Shown here piece after piece: positions 1 through 6,201 of a stretch of 11,426 nucleotides of DNA (positions are counted from its first letter, which is position 1; each line of letters starts with the position of its first letter). Both the position numbers and the translations under genes were made by a program. The notes under the pieces were generated by a model. The model saw only the letters and a list, made by a program, of their open reading frames with translations. It had not been told where the DNA came from and ran no database searches. Origin of the DNA: Elusimicrobiota bacterium (GTDB taxonomy: Bacteria; Elusimicrobiota; Elusimicrobia; O2-12-FULL-59-9); assembly GCA_016206405.1 (NCBI GenBank), contig JACQRQ010000245.1, positions 1 through 11,426 on the forward strand, read 5' to 3'.

Positions 1-520
1 CCTCTCAGAGCATAGTAATTTTCATGTTGCATAACCTATCTTGCTTGGAAGAAATGGTAATTTGAATTGCAGGAAAATTCGGTGCTAGTTTGGCTTTATT
101 CATTCGGTTAAGAATTCTAGCAAATCCAGATAGTTATACCCTTGCACATGGCCCGAGAAGCAACCGTCTGCGCATGCCACGTCCACTGTCTGGGCCATCT
201 CCTTGAGGTCCTGAAACATCCGCGCCACCGACCACTAGACTAGAAAATTTTAGAAGGGTTGCACCAATCCAAAAGATAGGAAACTTTCAGCAGTGCTGGT
301 GGCGCACCGGTCGTGCTTCCAGGTCATTCCTCCTGATCGTTTGGTTCCTAACCAAGTGAGGTGAAAGATTCCCGGTCGTCAGTGTCTTAACGGATTTTAT
401 TGAAGGAAGAGTAAATTTCAGCCTTCTAAAGAGGACGCAGCGCGGAAGAAGTCAGGGCAGATTAAATAAAGTGCCTCACTCCCCCGATGCTCCGTTTATG
501 GAACCAAGGGAGTCGCTTCG
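1..520. other. AT-rich stretch without a convincing gene
   Basis: No long reading frame, RNA gene or clear transposase remnant is visible here. The stretch is noticeably richer in A and T than the rest of the window. The only item with a protein-like look is a 39-codon minus-strand frame at 219-100, beginning MFQDLKEMAQTV and ending LLEFLTE. It has no Shine-Dalgarno and an in-frame TAG a few codons upstream, so I do not call it as a gene. A second short minus-strand frame just upstream of it starts MTWKHDRCATS and is preceded by AGGAGG placed too close to the ATG. These could be eroded gene pieces or chance. The stretch lies downstream of the 3' end of tRNA-Gly, a common place for integrated DNA. 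Confidence 0.5.
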
Positions 521-605
521 GGCCCAGGCGCTCACGAACTCGCGCCCGCGCTTAATCTCGGTTCAACTTCCCAAATGTCCACCGGACATTTGAGTTGAAC
601 CAAGC
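521..605. repeat. Long-hairpin repeat element, copy 1
   Basis: This is the first of two copies of an ~85-bp element; the second starts 124 bp later and differs at only four positions that I can count. The copy starts with GGCGC at 527-531, which can pair with GCGCC at 542-546. It then contains a long imperfect palindrome at 560-601. The outer arms are GGTTCAACT and AGTTGAACC, the inner arms CAAATGTCC and GGACATTTG, with a three-base bulge (TCC) on one side and the loop ACC. Eighteen base pairs are possible in total. No T-run follows on either strand, so it does not look like a Rho-independent terminator. It may be a REP/MITE-like intergenic repeat or a structured RNA; identity unknown. Confidence 0.85.
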
Positions 606-644
606 CCTTCCGCAGTCCTATGGTCTTTAAGGTTTCTGCTTCAG

Positions 645-729
645 GGCCGGGGCGCTCACGAACTCGCGCCCGCGCTTAGACTCGGTTCAACTTCCCAAAT
701 GTCCACCGGACATTTGAGTTGAACCAAGC
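645..729. repeat. Long-hairpin repeat element, copy 2
   Basis: Second copy of the element at 521-605, in the same orientation. The core at 651-729 matches 527-605 at 77 of 79 positions, and the hairpin at 684-725 is identical to that at 560-601. The 39-base spacer between the copies (606-644) is unique. The near identity of both hairpin arms, compared with the variable flanks, points to recent duplication, gene conversion or selection on the structure. From 730 to 820 the sequence is GC-rich with short inverted repeats and no gene that I can support. Confidence 0.85.
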
Positions 730-820
730 GCCCCTCCCTTCCTGCGTTTCCGGCAGCGGTCGGGTCGGCTCGGAGCGGCGCCTCCGGCGCTTCAGGTGCC
801 GCGAGCTCTGCGAACGGCGC

Positions 821-875
821 GATCCCCATCCTGAAATGAAAAAATCTGAGCGGGCGATGAGAATCCCGCTCACCC
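821..875 (-). repeat. Diverged copy of the tRNA-Gly 3' end and its trailer
   Basis: Bases 821-875 align with 987-1042 over about 47 of 56 positions with a single one-base gap. The matching block covers the 3' portion of tRNA-Gly (acceptor strand and part of the T arm) plus the trailer that follows it on the minus strand. The rest of the tRNA (anticodon and D arms) is absent, so this is a fragment and not a second tRNA. It could be an old attachment-site duplication or a local duplication. Bases 876-986, between the fragment and the tRNA, hold no supported gene. Confidence 0.75.
839..872 (-). terminator. Probable Rho-independent terminator made from the tRNA-Gly fragment
   Basis: Read on the minus strand, TGAGCGGG (872-865) pairs perfectly with CCCGCTCA (854-847) around a ten-base loop. 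It is followed by GA and six T residues (844-839). This is the form of an intrinsic terminator and lies about 145 bases beyond the tRNA-Gly 3' end. It could end the tRNA transcript and any read-through from glcF. The 3' arm is the same sequence as the tRNA acceptor strand plus its next bases (CCCGCTCA), so the terminator appears to be built from the duplicated tRNA end. Confidence 0.6.
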
Positions 876-1015
876 AATCGCCATTCGGCTATTTCCTTCG
901 CGGCCTGGGTTCCTCGCTGCCGTTATGCCCCATCGCTCCGCTCCGGGGCTTCACTATCTGCCACTGGCAGCGCTCGGATACCCTTCGATTCCCATCCTGA
1001 AATATAAAAAATATG

Positions 1016-1086
1016 AGCGGGCGATGGGAATCGAACCCACCCCTCGACCTTGGCAAGGTCGCGTTCTACCAATGAACTACGCCCGC
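1016..1086 (-). tRNA. tRNA-Gly (GCC anticodon)
   Basis: The minus strand folds as a complete cloverleaf. The acceptor stem is GCGGGCG with CGCCCGC and a U discriminator. The D arm is GTTC-ATTGGTA-GAAC, and the anticodon arm CGACC-TTGCCAA-GGTCG carries anticodon GCC. The variable loop has four bases, and the T arm is GTGGG-TTCGATT-CCCAT. CCA is not encoded: the discriminator is followed by CATATTTTTT, so CCA must be added after transcription. This tRNA reads the glycine codons GGC and GGT. The gene has its own upstream promoter and lies downstream of glcF on the same strand. Its 3' end is partly duplicated at 821-875. Confidence 0.97.
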
Positions 1087-1137
1087 ATATCCGATGCACC
1101 CGTGTACCCGAAGCTCCGCGCAGGGTGCGCCCGCGTC

Positions 1138-1338
1138 TTATTGAATTATATCAAAAACAAGATGCCTGGCAAAAAGGCGAAGTTGCGTAAAATCGGTGCG
1201 ACGGTCGGCGCGGAGCATGCCGCGCACTTCCTCCGCCAAAAACAGAAGCAGCGGGGTCAGCCGCGTCACTCCGGAGATCTTCCTTCCGAACTCGGCCAGC
1301 CTTTCCTTATATAGGCGGGCAGATGGCGTTTTAAGCAT
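1138..1338 (-). CDS. Possible small protein, 66 aa, overlapping the end of glcF
   Basis: This minus-strand frame opens with an ATG that overlaps the last 8 bases of glcF (TAA at 1333-1331) and could be translated by coupling. The 66-residue product is basic at the N-terminus (MLKTPSARLYKERLAEFGRK), then has a hydrophobic helical stretch with TPLLLFLAEEV, then more charged helix. Codon choice is similar to the neighbouring genes over most of its length. Against it: no Shine-Dalgarno is present, I recognise no family, and its last codons coincide with the tRNA promoter (GATATAAT). It could be a real small protein or an open frame by chance. Confidence 0.35.
   Translation of the reverse strand: MLKTPSARLYKERLAEFGRKISGVTRLTPLLLFLAEEVRGMLRADRRTDFTQLRLFARHLVFDIIQ
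1145..1172 (-). promoter_or_regulatory. Sigma70-type promoter of tRNA-Gly
   Basis: On the minus strand a -35 box TTGCCA (1172-1167) is separated by 16 bases from a perfect -10 box TATAAT (1150-1145). Transcription would start near 1138, giving a leader of about 50 bases before the tRNA 5' end at 1086. The promoter overlaps the 3' end of the small candidate ORF at 1138-1338. Confidence 0.7.
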
Positions 1339-2629
1339 CGGTTTGAGCCAGAAACTCGGTGAAATGCATCACCCGGCAGCTCGGATAATACTTTTTGAGC
1401 CCGTAGGCCAATTGGACCAGGCAGGAGGTGGAGCTGGTTAAGACGATCCCGGCCTGAGTGGAAGCGATATTGGAAATCTTGCTCTTGAGCACCTCCTCCG
1501 ACAACTCCGGATGAACGAAACTGTAGGCCCCCGCTCCGCCGCAGCACCATTCGGCTTGAGGCAGTTCCACAAAGCGCTCCCCTAAAACGGCTTTCAGAAT
1601 TTGCCTTTGGTTTCGGGCCAAGCCCATCGCGTTTCTGGCCCGGCAGGAGTCATGGTAGGTCACCTTCTCCCCCTGAGGCCGGCGCTTCTTCAAGGCCGCC
1701 GCTTCCTCAAGCGAGAAGCTTTCCACGGAATCTTTGACGTTCTTTGAAAAAGCCTCCGCCCGAGGCAGCCAAAGAGGATCATCCAGAAAAAGTTGGGGAT
1801 AGCTCTTGAGATGAGCGACGCAAGAGGAACAATCGCCGACGACGGGGCCCTCCAGGCCCGTTTGAGCGCGCCTCCGCTCGTAAATCTCAATATTTCGCCG
1901 CGCGAGGCTTCGGGAGAGATTTAAATCGCCGTAATTGAAATGCAGCAGCCCGCAGCAGGCGTTTTCCAACGCCTCCCCTTCACCAAGGGTTTCCTCCAGC
2001 GCGGCGAGGGTCGCTTCTCCCACCTTCGGGTAGAGGTAATTGGGTCCGCACAAAGTGAGGTAAAACCACTTGGGCGCGGCCGGCCGGGGCCTTCCGCTCC
2101 GAATGTCCGACAAGAACCGTCGCGGGAGCTCATGCACATGGCTGTCGGCGTTTTGAAGAGCGTCCAAACCCGCCAATTTGAGAAGCCCCATCCTGGCCGC
2201 CCACGCGGGAAGCCCGGTCCGTTTAAGGGCGTAAGCGATTTTGAGCATCCGGTCCAAGAGCGGGCGACGATCGGCGAGCAGCTTCATCAAGACACCGGCG
2301 ATAAGGGGCAAATGCCCGTTTCGAAGACTGCGCCGGGCTTCCAAGACATGGTCGACCGTGGCCACGCGGGCATAGCACGCCGCCGTGCAAGCGCCGCACA
2401 ACAGGCAGGTGGAAAGGGCGTCTTCGGCCGCTTTGGGATCTTCGAGCTTGCCCTCCAGCATGAGGCGGACGAGTTGGTTCCTGCCGCGGCCGGAATAGGA
2501 TTCCTTGCCGGTGAGAACATAGGTGGGGCATACCGACTCGCAATAGCCGCAGCGGTTGCACTGGCTGACGGAATCATAGAACGGCCGGTCGCCCAACTCC
2601 GTGCGCAAAACTTTCAAATCACCCATCAT
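1331..2629 (-). CDS. glcF: Glycolate oxidase iron-sulfur subunit GlcF
   Basis: This 432-residue protein is the electron-carrying subunit of a membrane-associated glycolate/2-hydroxyacid oxidase, passing electrons from the GlcD/GlcE flavins to the quinone pool. Two ferredoxin-type [4Fe-4S] motifs lie near the N-terminus: CxxCxxCxxxCP at residues 24-35 and CLLCGACTAAC at 75-85. Two cysteine-rich CCG-type segments follow: CCGLLHF at 225-231 with D266-CxxC after it, and HDSC at 326-329 with CCGGAGAY at 362-369 and a further Cys near 403. These are typical of GlcF and related heterodisulfide-reductase-like proteins; E. coli GlcF is about 407 residues. I chose ATG at 2629 rather than 2686: it forms ATGA with the glcDE stop, and GGGAG lies 9-10 bases upstream. 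The longer frame would run 60 bases into glcDE with residues unlike the family. Confidence 0.92.
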   Translation of the reverse strand: MMGDLKVLRTELGDRPFYDSVSQCNRCGYCESVCPTYVLTGKESYSGRGRNQLVRLMLEGKLEDPKAAEDALSTCLLCGACTAACYARVATVDHVLEARRSLRNGHLPLIAGVLMKLLADRRPLLDRMLKIAYALKRTGLPAWAARMGLLKLAGLDALQNADSHVHELPRRFLSDIRSGRPRPAAPKWFYLTLCGPNYLYPKVGEATLAALEETLGEGEALENACCGLLHFNYGDLNLSRSLARRNIEIYERRRAQTGLEGPVVGDCSSCVAHLKSYPQLFLDDPLWLPRAEAFSKNVKDSVESFSLEEAAALKKRRPQGEKVTYHDSCRARNAMGLARNQRQILKAVLGERFVELPQAEWCCGGAGAYSFVHPELSEEVLKSKISNIASTQAGIVLTSSTSCLVQLAYGLKKYYPSCRVMHFTEFLAQTDA

Positions 2630-4725
2630 GTCGGGCCACTCCCGCCGGCTGCGGTCAAATCCGGACCCGTTTCGGGAATCGCCCACAAATCGAGAGGATC
2701 AAAAGCCTTTTTTATCAGCAGGTGCCAGCGGTTGGGGGTGAAGGGCAGGGGCTCGGGAAGGTTCAAGAAAATCTTTTGCTCACGGGCGTATAACCGGAGG
2801 GTGACGTCTAAAATGAGCCCCAAGCCGCCCCAAGAGCCCAAAACGAGCTTCTGAATTTCATAACCGGCCACGTCCTTCATGACCTTGCCGCCGACTTCCA
2901 CCACGTCCCCATTGGAAAGCAAAAGACGCATTCCCAAAACGCAGTCCCGGATTCCCCTCCAGTGCTTGGCGGCCAGGGCCCCTCCCACCGTGCCGCCCAA
3001 ATCCGGCAGCCGCAGATAAAACCGCTGCGCGGCCAGAATTTCCCGAAGCTTGCGAAGCTCTATGCCCGCTTCCACTCTCACGGTGTAATTTTCCCGGTCC
3101 AAATCCAATATAGCGCCGATGGCGCTGGTCTCAAGCCTATGCCCGGAGAATTCATTCCGCCACCGCGAGGGCATTCTGGCGCCCGTCCCGAAAACCGCCA
3201 TGCTGCGCGGCGCCGCGGCGCCGCCGCGCCCCCATCGCTTGACCTCCTCGACCAGCGCCTTGGCGGCGGGTGAAAGAGGCATCCGGGGCACGACAAAACC
3301 ACCGGGACCGTTTTGAGTCCCCGGATTATCCCGGACTTCGGAGTCCGCGGCCGCGGACTCCTCCGGCAAAGGAATGATCTTATCAGGATTGGACAAATGG
3401 CCGGGATCCAGAGACGCCTTGATTCTTCGGAACAAATTGAGAGTTTCCGGGGTGAAAAGCCACGCCATCGCGCGGCGCTTATCCACGCCGATTCCATGTT
3501 CTCCCGAAATGGACCCCCCCATCGCCACGCAGGCTTTGAGGATATCAAAGCCGGCCCCCTTGGCCCTGCGCGTCTGGCCGGCGTCCCTCTCGTCATACAC
3601 CACGTTGGGATGCAGATTGCCGTCCCCGGCATGAAACAAAAGACCGATGCGCACGTCCCATTTGGCCGAGGCCCGCCGTATCTCCCGGAGCGCCTCCACA
3701 AGGCGGTTGCGCGGGACCACTCCGTCCTCCACCAAAACGTTGGGCGCCACCCGCGCCATGGCCGCGTACACCCCGCGCCGCCCCTCCCAGAGCCTTTCCC
3801 GATCTTGGGCTTCCGTGGCGACCCGGTAAAGCACGCAACGGTTCTTGCGGGAAATTTCCTCCACCAAGGCCGCATCCGCGGCGACTTCCGGCGGAGCGCC
3901 GTCCAATTCCATGAGAAGCACGGCCTCGGCGCCGGCCGGATAGCCGGCGTGCAGGTAAGCCTCGACCGCCTCGATGGACATCCGGTCCAACGCCTCCAAA
4001 ACGCGGGGCACCACGCCGGAGGCGATGATGTCGCTGACGGTCTTGATGGCGTCCTCCATGCTGGAAAAGCTCGCCAAGATCGTTTGGATCTTTTCCGGAA
4101 TCGGCGTCAATTTGACCCAAATTTTCGTGACGACCCCCAAGGTTCCTTCGGCCCCGATCAAAAGGCTCATCATCTCCGGCCCCGCGTCGTCGATGGAGAA
4201 TTTTTGCAGGCCGGCGTCCGGCATCACGGCCTCCAGAGCCAGCACATGATGCGTGGTCATGCCGTATTTCACCGTCCGCGGGCCTCCCGAATTCTCGGCG
4301 ACGTTGCCGCCCAGCGTGCAGGCCTTCATGCTCGCCGGATCCGGAGCGTAAAAAAGGCCGTGGCGCTCCGCCGCCTTCTGCAAGTCCAGGTTGACCACCC
4401 CGGGTTCGACCGCCGCCGTCAAGTTGGCAGTGTCGATTTGCAGAATCCGGTTCATGAGCGCCGTTGAAAGAACGACTCCTCCTCGCAGCGGAATGCAGCC
4501 TCCGGAAAGGTTAGTGCCGGCCCCGCGGCAGACGTAAGGGGTCTCATGCGAGAGCAGCGCTTGGACGACGCTTTGGGTTTCCGCGGCGTTCTTGAGCAGA
4601 ACAACCGCCTCGGGGCGGGCTCTGTCCAAGGCGGAATCGTAGGAATAGGTCAACACGTCGGCCTCGCCCGTCAGCAGCCGGGCGCCGACAATCCGCTGAA
4701 GCTCCGCGAGCACGTTCGATTTCAT
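2626..4725 (-). CDS. glcD: Glycolate oxidase flavoprotein, GlcD-GlcE fusion
   Basis: This 699-residue protein joins two FAD-binding oxidase subunits that are separate in E. coli. Residues 1-455 are a full GlcD: the PCMH-type FAD domain shows RGAGTNLSGG (67-76), GGNVAENSGG (139-148) and GAEGTLGVVT (191-200). The C-terminal cap has HAGDGNLHP (365-373), SGEHGIGVDK (407-416) and the terminal NPDKI (446-450). After a linker of about 30 residues, residues 485-699 resemble GlcE: VFGTGARMPS (511-520), DLGGTVGGALA (575-585), GMRLLLSNG (598-606) and MKDVAGYEIQKL (616-627). The GlcE part is short, about 215 residues against 350 in E. coli, and lacks most of the C-terminal cap. It would oxidise glycolate or D-lactate-like 2-hydroxyacids together with GlcF; the exact substrate is not shown. 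The gene sits 28 bases after tnaA and has no obvious Shine-Dalgarno. Confidence 0.9.
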   Translation of the reverse strand: MKSNVLAELQRIVGARLLTGEADVLTYSYDSALDRARPEAVVLLKNAAETQSVVQALLSHETPYVCRGAGTNLSGGCIPLRGGVVLSTALMNRILQIDTANLTAAVEPGVVNLDLQKAAERHGLFYAPDPASMKACTLGGNVAENSGGPRTVKYGMTTHHVLALEAVMPDAGLQKFSIDDAGPEMMSLLIGAEGTLGVVTKIWVKLTPIPEKIQTILASFSSMEDAIKTVSDIIASGVVPRVLEALDRMSIEAVEAYLHAGYPAGAEAVLLMELDGAPPEVAADAALVEEISRKNRCVLYRVATEAQDRERLWEGRRGVYAAMARVAPNVLVEDGVVPRNRLVEALREIRRASAKWDVRIGLLFHAGDGNLHPNVVYDERDAGQTRRAKGAGFDILKACVAMGGSISGEHGIGVDKRRAMAWLFTPETLNLFRRIKASLDPGHLSNPDKIIPLPEESAAADSEVRDNPGTQNGPGGFVVPRMPLSPAAKALVEEVKRWGRGGAAAPRSMAVFGTGARMPSRWRNEFSGHRLETSAIGAILDLDRENYTVRVEAGIELRKLREILAAQRFYLRLPDLGGTVGGALAAKHWRGIRDCVLGMRLLLSNGDVVEVGGKVMKDVAGYEIQKLVLGSWGGLGLILDVTLRLYAREQKIFLNLPEPLPFTPNRWHLLIKKAFDPLDLWAIPETGPDLTAAGGSGPT

Positions 4726-4753
4726 GGCGGAAATATCAAGACGCCCGCGGCGA

Positions 4754-6151
4754 CTAGGGCAATGGCGACAGGCGGGCGGTGAAGTGGCGGAGCGTTTTGG
4801 AATCGTTAATCAGGCGCAAGCCGTGAATCTTCTTTTTTTCCGCGGCGAGTTTCCCAAACACCTCGATGGTGAAGTCGATATGGCTTTGCGTGTAGACCCG
4901 CCTGGGCATGGCCAATCGCAGCAGCTCCATCTTGGCCGGCGTAAATTGTCCCGACTCGATGGTTCCGGAGCCCATCGACAAGCTGCCGATCTCAAAGCTC
5001 CGGATGCCCGCTTCGAGATACAGGGCGCAGGCCAGCGCCTGGCCGGGAAATTGGTAGGGAGGAATATGCGGCAAAAAGCTCCTCACATCAACGTAGATGG
5101 CATGCCCTCCGGGAGGCTCCACGATGGGGACTCCGGCCTTTTTCAAGCCTTTGCCCAAATATTCCACCGAGCGGATGCGGTACTTCAAATATTCCTCATC
5201 CAGGACCTCCTCAAGACCCCTGGCGATGGCCTCCAAATCCCGCCCCGCCAAGCCGCCATAGGTGGGGAATCCTTCCCCAAGGATGAGAATTTCCTTGGCT
5301 TTGCGCACCCACTCCTCGTTGTTGAGCGCCATGAAGCCGCCGATGTTGGTCAAGCCGTCCTTCTTGGCGCTGACCAAGCAGCCGTCGGCAAGATCAAACA
5401 TGCGCCGGGCGATTTCCGGAATCGACAGCGACCGGCACGCCGGCTCGCGCATCTTGATTAAATAGGCGTTTTCGGCGAATCGCGCCGCGTCCAGAAGGAA
5501 CGGCAACCTGTAGCGGCTGCAAATCTTCCGGACCCCTTTGAGATTTTCAATCGACGCCGGTTGGCCGCCCATCGCGTTGTTGGTCACGGTCATCAGCACC
5601 AGCGCCACGCGCTGAGCGCCGACGTCGTTGATCGTTTGTTCCAGCGCCTTTAGATCCATATTGCCCTTAAAAGGCGCCTGGGTTTGAAACTCGCCGGCGC
5701 TCTTGACGGGCAAATCCACGGCGACCGATCCCGAGCCCTCCACGTTGGCGCGGGTGGTGTCGAATAAGGTGTTGGCTAAAACATATTTTCCCGGCCCCCC
5801 GATGACGGCGAAAAGGATGCGCTCGGCCGCGCGTCCCTGGTGCACGGGGATCACCTTTTTGTATCCGGTGATTTTTTGGATCGCCGACTCGAATACGAAG
5901 AAGCTTCTAGCCCCGGCATAGGACTCGTCGCCGCGCATGACCGCCGACCACTGCGCGCTGGACATGGCGTTGGTGCCGCTGTCGGTCAAATAGTCGATGA
6001 GCACTTTGTCGGCCGGAATATTGAAGAGGTTGTAGCCCGCGCGCTCCAAAAGCTTTTTCCTTTCAGTCCGGCTCGAAAAACCCAAAGGCTCCACCGACTT
6101 GATTTTGAAGGGCTCGATGATCGTTTTCCATTGGGTTTCCGTGGTTGACAT
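4754..6151 (-). CDS. tnaA: Tryptophanase-type beta-eliminating lyase
   Basis: A 465-residue PLP enzyme of the tryptophanase / tyrosine phenol-lyase family, the usual family length. Tryptophanase splits L-tryptophan into indole, pyruvate and ammonia in the cytoplasm. Visible landmarks are LTDSGTNAMS (55-64), GDESYAG (74-80), HQGRAAE (104-110), LLDAARFAENAY (219-230) with D221 and R224 that contact PLP, and SAKKDGLTNIGG with PLP lysine K264. PTYGGLAGRDLEA lies near 296-308, and LRHFTARL near the end. At the position that is Arg381 in tyrosine phenol-lyase the residue is Ile388 (context RSFEIGS), as in tryptophanase. NIGG after the lysine and FDTTR are more lyase-like, so the substrate is not fully certain. 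The start at 6151 has AAGGAG (6162-6157) at ideal spacing; ATG 6181 upstream is less likely. It appears to head an operon with glcDE and glcF. No room exists for a TnaC-type leader peptide. Confidence 0.87.
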   Translation of the reverse strand: MSTTETQWKTIIEPFKIKSVEPLGFSSRTERKKLLERAGYNLFNIPADKVLIDYLTDSGTNAMSSAQWSAVMRGDESYAGARSFFVFESAIQKITGYKKVIPVHQGRAAERILFAVIGGPGKYVLANTLFDTTRANVEGSGSVAVDLPVKSAGEFQTQAPFKGNMDLKALEQTINDVGAQRVALVLMTVTNNAMGGQPASIENLKGVRKICSRYRLPFLLDAARFAENAYLIKMREPACRSLSIPEIARRMFDLADGCLVSAKKDGLTNIGGFMALNNEEWVRKAKEILILGEGFPTYGGLAGRDLEAIARGLEEVLDEEYLKYRIRSVEYLGKGLKKAGVPIVEPPGGHAIYVDVRSFLPHIPPYQFPGQALACALYLEAGIRSFEIGSLSMGSGTIESGQFTPAKMELLRLAMPRRVYTQSHIDFTIEVFGKLAAEKKKIHGLRLINDSKTLRHFTARLSPLP

Positions 6152-6201
6152 AAATGCTCCTTGATCGCGGGGTTGACTCAATTTTAGTATAAATTGAATA
6201 C
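6152..6201. promoter_or_regulatory. Divergent promoter region between tnaA and the epimerase gene
   Basis: This 50-base gap must hold the start signals for both divergent genes. On the minus strand, TATACT (6191-6186) fits a -10 box and would give tnaA a leader of about 28 bases including its AAGGAG. On the plus strand, TATAAA (6188-6193) overlaps it and would start transcription at or next to the ATG at 6202. Neither has a good -35 at normal spacing; TTGACT at 6173-6178 is only 9 bases from the plus -10. If both are used, the two polymerases would compete for overlapping boxes. Confidence 0.4.

Noticed and set aside
536..549. Minus-strand GCGGGCGCGAGTTC in the repeat resembles the 5' end of tRNA-Gly (GCGGGCGTAGTTC)
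   Set aside because: The likeness covers only about 13 bases of GC-rich sequence and no other tRNA part follows, so chance is sufficient.
560..601. Hairpin read as a Rho-independent terminator
   Set aside because: No T-run follows on either strand.
521..729. CRISPR array
   Set aside because: Only two copies, each far longer than a CRISPR repeat, with a single spacer and no cas genes.
719..1000. 93-codon plus-strand frame over the repeat and tRNA-fragment zone
   Set aside because: It crosses the repeat hairpin and the terminator-like structure, and its product has no protein-like pattern.
1940..2854. 304-codon plus-strand open frame opposite glcF
   Set aside because: Antisense to glcF and the end of glcDE; no recognisable domain or RBS.
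3313..4467. 384-codon plus-strand open frame opposite glcDE
   Set aside because: It is antisense to a gene with clear GlcD motifs, has no family resemblance, and its Arg/His/Gly-rich product is typical of a GC-rich shadow frame.
4724..5461. 245-codon plus-strand frame opposite tnaA
   Set aside because: Antisense to a well-supported gene, with no protein features of its own.
6173..6178. TTGACT as -35 box for the epimerase gene
   Set aside because: Only 9 bases from the TATAAA box; at 17-base spacing there is no acceptable -10.
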